From NCBI GenBank assembly GCA_934699095.1, contig CAKUVI010000003.1, positions 1 through 64,000 of the forward strand: DNA of 64,000 nt, in the 5' to 3' direction. Positions 60,022 to 64,000 of the stretch are shown in pieces; within the stretch, counting starts at the first letter, position 1, and each line of letters opens with the position of its first letter. This DNA is from an uncultured Bacteroidales bacterium (GTDB taxonomy: Bacteria > Bacteroidota > Bacteroidia > Bacteroidales > WCHB1-69). The notes under the pieces were generated by a model. It saw only the letters and a program-made list of their open reading frames with translations. It had not been told where the DNA came from and did not search any database. Both the position numbers and the translations under genes were made by a program.

Positions 60022-63000
60022 ATGTTTAATGTTTATTCCGCTTCGGCCGGTGCCGGTAAAACTTACAACCTGGCACTCGATTACCTTACTCTCTGCTTCA
60101 ATCAGCACAAAGACAGATTCCTCAGCTTAGCCGACAAGGGAAAATTCAGGTGCGAAACCTGCTCAGGATACAGAAATATCCTTGCTATCACCTTCACAAA
60201 CAACGCCGGAGCGGAAATGAAAAAGCGAATCATCGAATACCTCGACGATTTCGCTTTCGCCCAATCAGCGAAGGATGTGAATCCGAACGACTTTCACAAC
60301 CTCACTAAAAAAATATTCAAAGATGGAAAAGATTTGCTCTCTGAACATGAACTCTTTATATTCGTCAACAGATGCTCCAAGGCTCTTCTGCACAACATAA
60401 TCTACGACTATGCACAGTTCAACGTGTCAACCATCGACAGCTTCATCCAAAGAATAATCCGCTCATCAGCTATCTATTTGGGCCTTAACATGAACTATGC
60501 CGTCCAAATTCATCTGGACGACTTCTACAAACGCGCCATCGAACAGTATATCACCGCCCTCCCTGAAGACCAAGAACAACTGAAAACCGTTGTCAATGAA
60601 CTGTCGCAACAGCTGGAGGAAGACGGGAAAGCCAACTTGAACCGTTTTCTTAAAGATAGTCTTGACCTGCTTTATAAGAAGACCGAAAGCAGCCATGATT
60701 TTCTGAATGGCGAACACGAATTCGGCAAAACTCTCGTGGCAGTTAAAGAATGGACACGCAAATACAACGATGCACTTGCCGATTACAAGAAAAAGGTGCC
60801 CTCGCAGATGGCTGGAATCTCCCAAAAAGCCGATGCTCTGATAACAAAAGCAACCGCTGCCAAATTGAAGATCTCAAGCAACAGCCAGAAATTTTTCTCC
60901 AACTTGGGAACTGATGAGTCATATTGGTTGAACTTGAAAGGAAACCCCAAAGGGAAAGGATATAGTAACAGCCGACTCAAAACCTTTAATTTCAATCACG
61001 AAAAAACCTTTAACAAGGGCGGTGACCAATCTCTAAGAGACAGTTATACAAACGAACTTTACAAATTATACACTGAAGCGTTGTCTATCATGGACGACCT
61101 CGCAAAGAGATATTATACCTATAAAATTCTCAAAAACAATTCAAACAAATTGCTTGTACTCACAGCTTTGCGTGAGAAAATGGAGATGATTAAGGTGCAA
61201 ACCAACACTTTCTTCCTCTCCGAAAGCAACCCACTCATCTATGACGAAGTGAAATCCGATTCAGAAGGAATTCCTCTCTTTGAAAAGGTCGCTAATTTCA
61301 AACATTTCTTCCTGGATGAGTTCCAAGACACATCGTTTATGCAGTGGGAAGATCTCAAACCATTATTAATCAACGCTTTAAGCAGTCATAATGGCAGCTT
61401 GACACTCTTTGGCGATGTGAAACAATCAATCTATAGGTTCAGAAACGGCGATGTGAAGCTGCTTTACAATCTGATGGATTACGACAGACTTAGGAAAAAT
61501 GAAAAAGAGTTGTCACGGGTTGTTGAATCTTCGCGTTTTTTCACCACGCCGTTAGACACCAACTGGCGTTCTCTTCCCAACATCATCAATTTCAACAACA
61601 AATTCTTCAGTCATTACGCTGCAAGAGTGGGGAAGTCAGATTATTATGATGAAGTCTTCCAAAAGGACCCCGGCAAGAAAAAAGGCGGCATGGTTACTGT
61701 CCACCTCTATGACAAAAAAGGAGCATTGCCCGATATCACAGGCCTTTGGCACGGTGACCAAAACTACGTGGGAAACGAATATTCAAAACTGAAACCGGAG
61801 GTGGCCTATGTCGTTTACTCAGTGTTGGACGCACTTGACCGCGGCTATAACTTCCGGGATATCATGCTTCTCGTGAATAGCAACGACAAGTGCGCAGAGT
61901 ATGCCACCAAACTGATGTCAGCCAAACTCCCAGTGGTGACTTCCGAATCGCTAAATTTAGCCGATAACGATGCTGTCAAGGTGATAATTACATCTTTATA
62001 TTACTATCTTTACCCTGATGACACTCTCAATCAGACTATAATTTTGAGATATTTTGCTAAAAAGAAGAATGTTGACTATCTCAAACTTATTAGCGGCGAT
62101 GAAAGTTTTGAAGAAAAATTGGCGAAACTCAAAATCTCCAACTACCGCAATAAAATCTGCACAATCTTAAAGAACCCTTTCATTTTTGCCTTGAAAGATC
62201 TTATGGCATTCTACCAATTTGGCGATGAACACAATCCATTCCTTTCAGATTTTTTGGACTTGGCGGTCGGTTTTGCACAACAAAACATCGCTACAGTGGA
62301 ATATTTCCTGAATTGGTGGGAAGATTTGATTGTAGGTGAAAGCTCACCTAAACTTTCACTGCCCGACGGACACGATGCTATCAGAATCATGACCGTGCAC
62401 AAATCAAAGGGTTTGGAAGCTCCTGTGGTGATAACCAATTGCTTTGAGAGAAGCAAAAGTCCTTGGGGCATCACCTGGGTAGAAAAAGACGGGTTCATTG
62501 TCCCGGCTGAATTCAAAGGCTCCGGAATGGACAATTCGGAATTCGACAATGTATTCCAACAGGAAACCGATGACATTGTGTTAGACAGTCTGAACAAGTG
62601 GTATGTGGATTTCACCCGGGCAAGAGAGATACTGTACATCATTGCCCCTATGTCGCCAAAACAAGATAAAGCCAATATCCACAACCTGATATCAGGCTAT
62701 GTTTTGGGAACAGATGACAGCAACATTGACGCGAACAACAGATTGAATTTCAAGACCGAAGATGATATTACGTACACTTTTGGTGACGAAAACCAGCAAA
62801 AAGTTTCAGAAGACAAGAAGAAAAAGACCAAAACGGAAGGAATGTCGATGACATATTCCGATATCGCTTTTTATGGGGATGATAAAATCCGGATTTCCAT
62901 CACAGGTGATGACGAGGCGAAGGAGTTGGGCACTGAAATACACGCAGCGCTGCAAAAACTCGTGAGATTTCCGGAAACCGAAGCTGAAATTGAAAAGTTT

Positions 63001-63333
63001 GTCAAAGGTCAACCTCTCTCTTTGCGGAACAAACTACGCTCTATTTTTATGCAAATTATTAACAATGAAAGTCTTAGACCTTACTTTTTTGTTGATGCGA
63101 CAGATATTGTGATGAATGAAGCGGAAATTATTCTCGACGATGGTACCACCAAACGCCCTGATCGCATCGTTGTAAAAGACGACCATGTTATGATTATAGA
63201 TTATAAAACAGGCAAAAAAAATGATTCTTTATACAGAAAACAACTCGAAAACTACAAGAATCTGCTTGAAAACATGGGCTATAAGAATGTAAGGTGGGAT
63301 ATCCTGTATCTCAAAACCGATACCGTCAATTGA
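60022..63333 (+). CDS. UvrD-family helicase/nuclease, AddA/RecB-like
   Basis: The 1103-aa protein combines an SF1A helicase with a C-terminal RecB-type nuclease, as in AddA. Helicase motifs: Walker A VYSASAGAGKTYNLALDYL, motif Ia ILAITFTNNAGAEMKKRI, Walker B FFLDEFQDTSFMQWEDLK, motif III LFGDVKQSIYRFRNGD, motif V IRIMTVHKSKGLEAPVVITN and motif VI VDFTRAREILYII. The nuclease motif KRPDRIVVKDDHVMIIDYKT is complete (D...D-x-K). Such enzymes resect double-strand ends for RecA-dependent repair. The usual AddB partner is not adjacent on either side. It lies 6 bp after purE. Confidence 0.93.
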   Translation: MFNVYSASAGAGKTYNLALDYLTLCFNQHKDRFLSLADKGKFRCETCSGYRNILAITFTNNAGAEMKKRIIEYLDDFAFAQSAKDVNPNDFHNLTKKIFKDGKDLLSEHELFIFVNRCSKALLHNIIYDYAQFNVSTIDSFIQRIIRSSAIYLGLNMNYAVQIHLDDFYKRAIEQYITALPEDQEQLKTVVNELSQQLEEDGKANLNRFLKDSLDLLYKKTESSHDFLNGEHEFGKTLVAVKEWTRKYNDALADYKKKVPSQMAGISQKADALITKATAAKLKISSNSQKFFSNLGTDESYWLNLKGNPKGKGYSNSRLKTFNFNHEKTFNKGGDQSLRDSYTNELYKLYTEALSIMDDLAKRYYTYKILKNNSNKLLVLTALREKMEMIKVQTNTFFLSESNPLIYDEVKSDSEGIPLFEKVANFKHFFLDEFQDTSFMQWEDLKPLLINALSSHNGSLTLFGDVKQSIYRFRNGDVKLLYNLMDYDRLRKNEKELSRVVESSRFFTTPLDTNWRSLPNIINFNNKFFSHYAARVGKSDYYDEVFQKDPGKKKGGMVTVHLYDKKGALPDITGLWHGDQNYVGNEYSKLKPEVAYVVYSVLDALDRGYNFRDIMLLVNSNDKCAEYATKLMSAKLPVVTSESLNLADNDAVKVIITSLYYYLYPDDTLNQTIILRYFAKKKNVDYLKLISGDESFEEKLAKLKISNYRNKICTILKNPFIFALKDLMAFYQFGDEHNPFLSDFLDLAVGFAQQNIATVEYFLNWWEDLIVGESSPKLSLPDGHDAIRIMTVHKSKGLEAPVVITNCFERSKSPWGITWVEKDGFIVPAEFKGSGMDNSEFDNVFQQETDDIVLDSLNKWYVDFTRAREILYIIAPMSPKQDKANIHNLISGYVLGTDDSNIDANNRLNFKTEDDITYTFGDENQQKVSEDKKKKTKTEGMSMTYSDIAFYGDDKIRISITGDDEAKELGTEIHAALQKLVRFPETEAEIEKFVKGQPLSLRNKLRSIFMQIINNESLRPYFFVDATDIVMNEAEIILDDGTTKRPDRIVVKDDHVMIIDYKTGKKNDSLYRKQLENYKNLLENMGYKNVRWDILYLKTDTVN

Positions 63334-63364
63334 TTTGTTGTATTAATCATTGGGATTTTTTTCT

Positions 63365-63372
63365 TACCTTTG
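63365..63372 (+). promoter_or_regulatory. -7 box for PAS protein gene
   Basis: TACCTTTG exactly matches TAnnTTTG, 23 bases upstream of ATG 63396. Confidence 0.7.
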
Positions 63373-63395
63373 CTGCGAATTAAAATACCTTAATT

Positions 63396-63734
63396 ATGCT
63401 TGAATATTTTCATAACGTGCCTTTCTCGGTTACGATTTGCGACAAAGATGGTAAAATATTGGAAATGAATGATATGGCAGAGACAGTCTTGAGTCATGGC
63501 AAACACATAATAGGACAAAACCTGTTGGACTGTCATCCGGAACCTGCGCGCACCAAGTTGGAAAATATGTTAAAAAACCATAATTTGAACGCTTATACCA
63601 TTGAAAAGAATGGCGTAAAGAAACTTGTTTACCAGTCTCCATGGTTCAAAGACGGTGAATTTGCCGGATACATAGAACTGTCGATGGAGCTTCCTGCAGA
63701 GATGCCACACTTTGTGCGCAAACCCAAGGCATAG
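63396..63734 (+). CDS. Single-domain PAS protein
   Basis: The 112-aa soluble protein is essentially one PAS domain: VPFSVTICDKDGKILEMNDM, AETVLSHGKHIIGQNLLDCH (PAS core helices, with a conserved-looking LLDCHPEP turn) and YTIEKNGVKKLVYQSPWFKD with GYIELSMEL as the last strands. It lacks any output domain, so it may bind a small ligand or cofactor and act on a partner protein. The LDCHP segment resembles PAS domains at the end of DUF438 proteins. The rlmB-like gene follows after 38 bp and may be cotranscribed. Confidence 0.85.
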   Translation: MLEYFHNVPFSVTICDKDGKILEMNDMAETVLSHGKHIIGQNLLDCHPEPARTKLENMLKNHNLNAYTIEKNGVKKLVYQSPWFKDGEFAGYIELSMELPAEMPHFVRKPKA

Positions 63735-63772
63735 TCCTTTTCGGTCCTTTGAACACATAAACGAAGATTAAA

Positions 63773-64000
63773 ATGGGCAAAGACACAGATTTCATCTACG
63801 GAATGAGGCCTCTGTTTGAGGCTATAGAGAGTGGGAAGACAATTGACAAGGTACTGTTCCAGAAGGGATTGCAGGGGGAGTTGTTCAAGCAGCTCTTCTA
63901 CGAGGTGCGTCAGCATAAAATCCCTTTCCAATATGTGCCATTGGAGAAGTTGAACAGAATCACGCGCAACAACCACCAAGGTGTAATCGCATTTCTGTCG
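63773..64000 (+). CDS. 23S rRNA 2'-O-methyltransferase RlmB-like, 5' part
   Basis: The first 76 codons of a gene cut by the window edge. The protein starts MGKDTDFIYGMRPLFEAIES and continues GKTIDKVLFQKGLQGE and VPLEKLNRITRNNHQGVIAF. This is the substrate-binding domain of SpoU/TrmH-family enzymes, most like RlmB, which methylates G2251 of 23S rRNA. The catalytic SPOUT domain lies beyond the window, so the RlmB assignment over other TrmH-family members is probable, not certain. Confidence 0.85.
   Translation, partial: MGKDTDFIYGMRPLFEAIESGKTIDKVLFQKGLQGELFKQLFYEVRQHKIPFQYVPLEKLNRITRNNHQGVIAFLS

Noticed and set aside
1..64000. CRISPR arrays, tRNA or rRNA genes, transposase genes, riboswitches
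   Set aside because: I looked for regularly spaced repeats, cloverleaf-like sequences ending in CCA, conserved rRNA blocks and known riboswitch cores, and saw none I could support.

Overview
The window looks like chromosome from an anaerobic, fermentative member of the Bacteroidales (phylum Bacteroidota). The evidence is: the phylum's -7 promoter box (TAnnTTTG), which I can place upstream of twenty genes; a protein with a type IX secretion (T9SS) C-terminal sorting domain; SusB-like GH97 and GH29 glycosidases; DUF4298, DUF4919 and DUF5686 proteins; secreted C69 dipeptidases; a long Bacteroidota-type SecA; and A-rich leaders with weak Shine-Dalgarno sites. I cannot name the genus. I found no tRNA, rRNA, CRISPR array, prophage or transposase gene.

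Layout. Bases 1-565 hold no gene but contain a long hairpin (130-172) and a compound REP/MITE-like repeat (291-423), then a secreted alpha-L-fucosidase (566-1978). On the minus strand follow alaS-gcvP (7521-2030) and secA with a glycosyltransferase (11965-7554). After a small beta-barrel-like protein (12198-12767) comes a five-gene minus-strand surface-polysaccharide cluster (19512-12764): opine-type dehydrogenase, Wzx-like flippase, TupA-like ATP-grasp protein, a polymerase/ligase-like membrane protein fused to a GT4 glycosyltransferase, and a GT2 glycosyltransferase. Divergent from it is an operon for a PASTA protein, a T9SS cargo and a DnaQ-like exonuclease (19648-23223).

Bases 23387-27937 encode a four-subunit HndB-C-D-A type [FeFe] hydrogenase. 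Next come an L-threonine aldolase and acetate kinase. After a GH97 glycosidase (minus) there is a pair encoding a very long periplasmic TPR protein and an outer-membrane barrel (32942-37921). Then come a minus-strand surA-like/moxR/histidine kinase operon, rpmH (a 52-aa gene, easily missed), L-serine dehydratase, a DUF4919 protein, two convergent AraC regulators and a Tat-signal flavoprotein. A T-rich pair (47187-48303: polytopic membrane protein plus small HTH protein) is the most foreign-looking and least explained piece. A Rieske-like lipoprotein without cluster ligands, pnp, a DUF5686 protein, an iron alcohol dehydrogenase, two C69 dipeptidases around a DUF4298 gene, purE, an AddA/RecB-like helicase-nuclease, a PAS protein and the 5' end of an rlmB-like gene complete the window.

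How the genes fit together: secreted dipeptidases, serine dehydratase, threonine aldolase and the glycine decarboxylase P-protein point to amino-acid and peptide use. The fucosidase and GH97 enzyme point to glycan use. The hydrogenase, acetate kinase and iron alcohol dehydrogenase are consistent with disposal of reductant and ATP production by acetate fermentation. The strongest candidates for new biology are the polymerase-glycosyltransferase fusion with its opine-dehydrogenase neighbour, the membrane/HTH pair with its leader ORF and perfect palindrome, the ligand-less Rieske-like lipoprotein, and the TPR/barrel pair. None of these can be proven novel from sequence alone.
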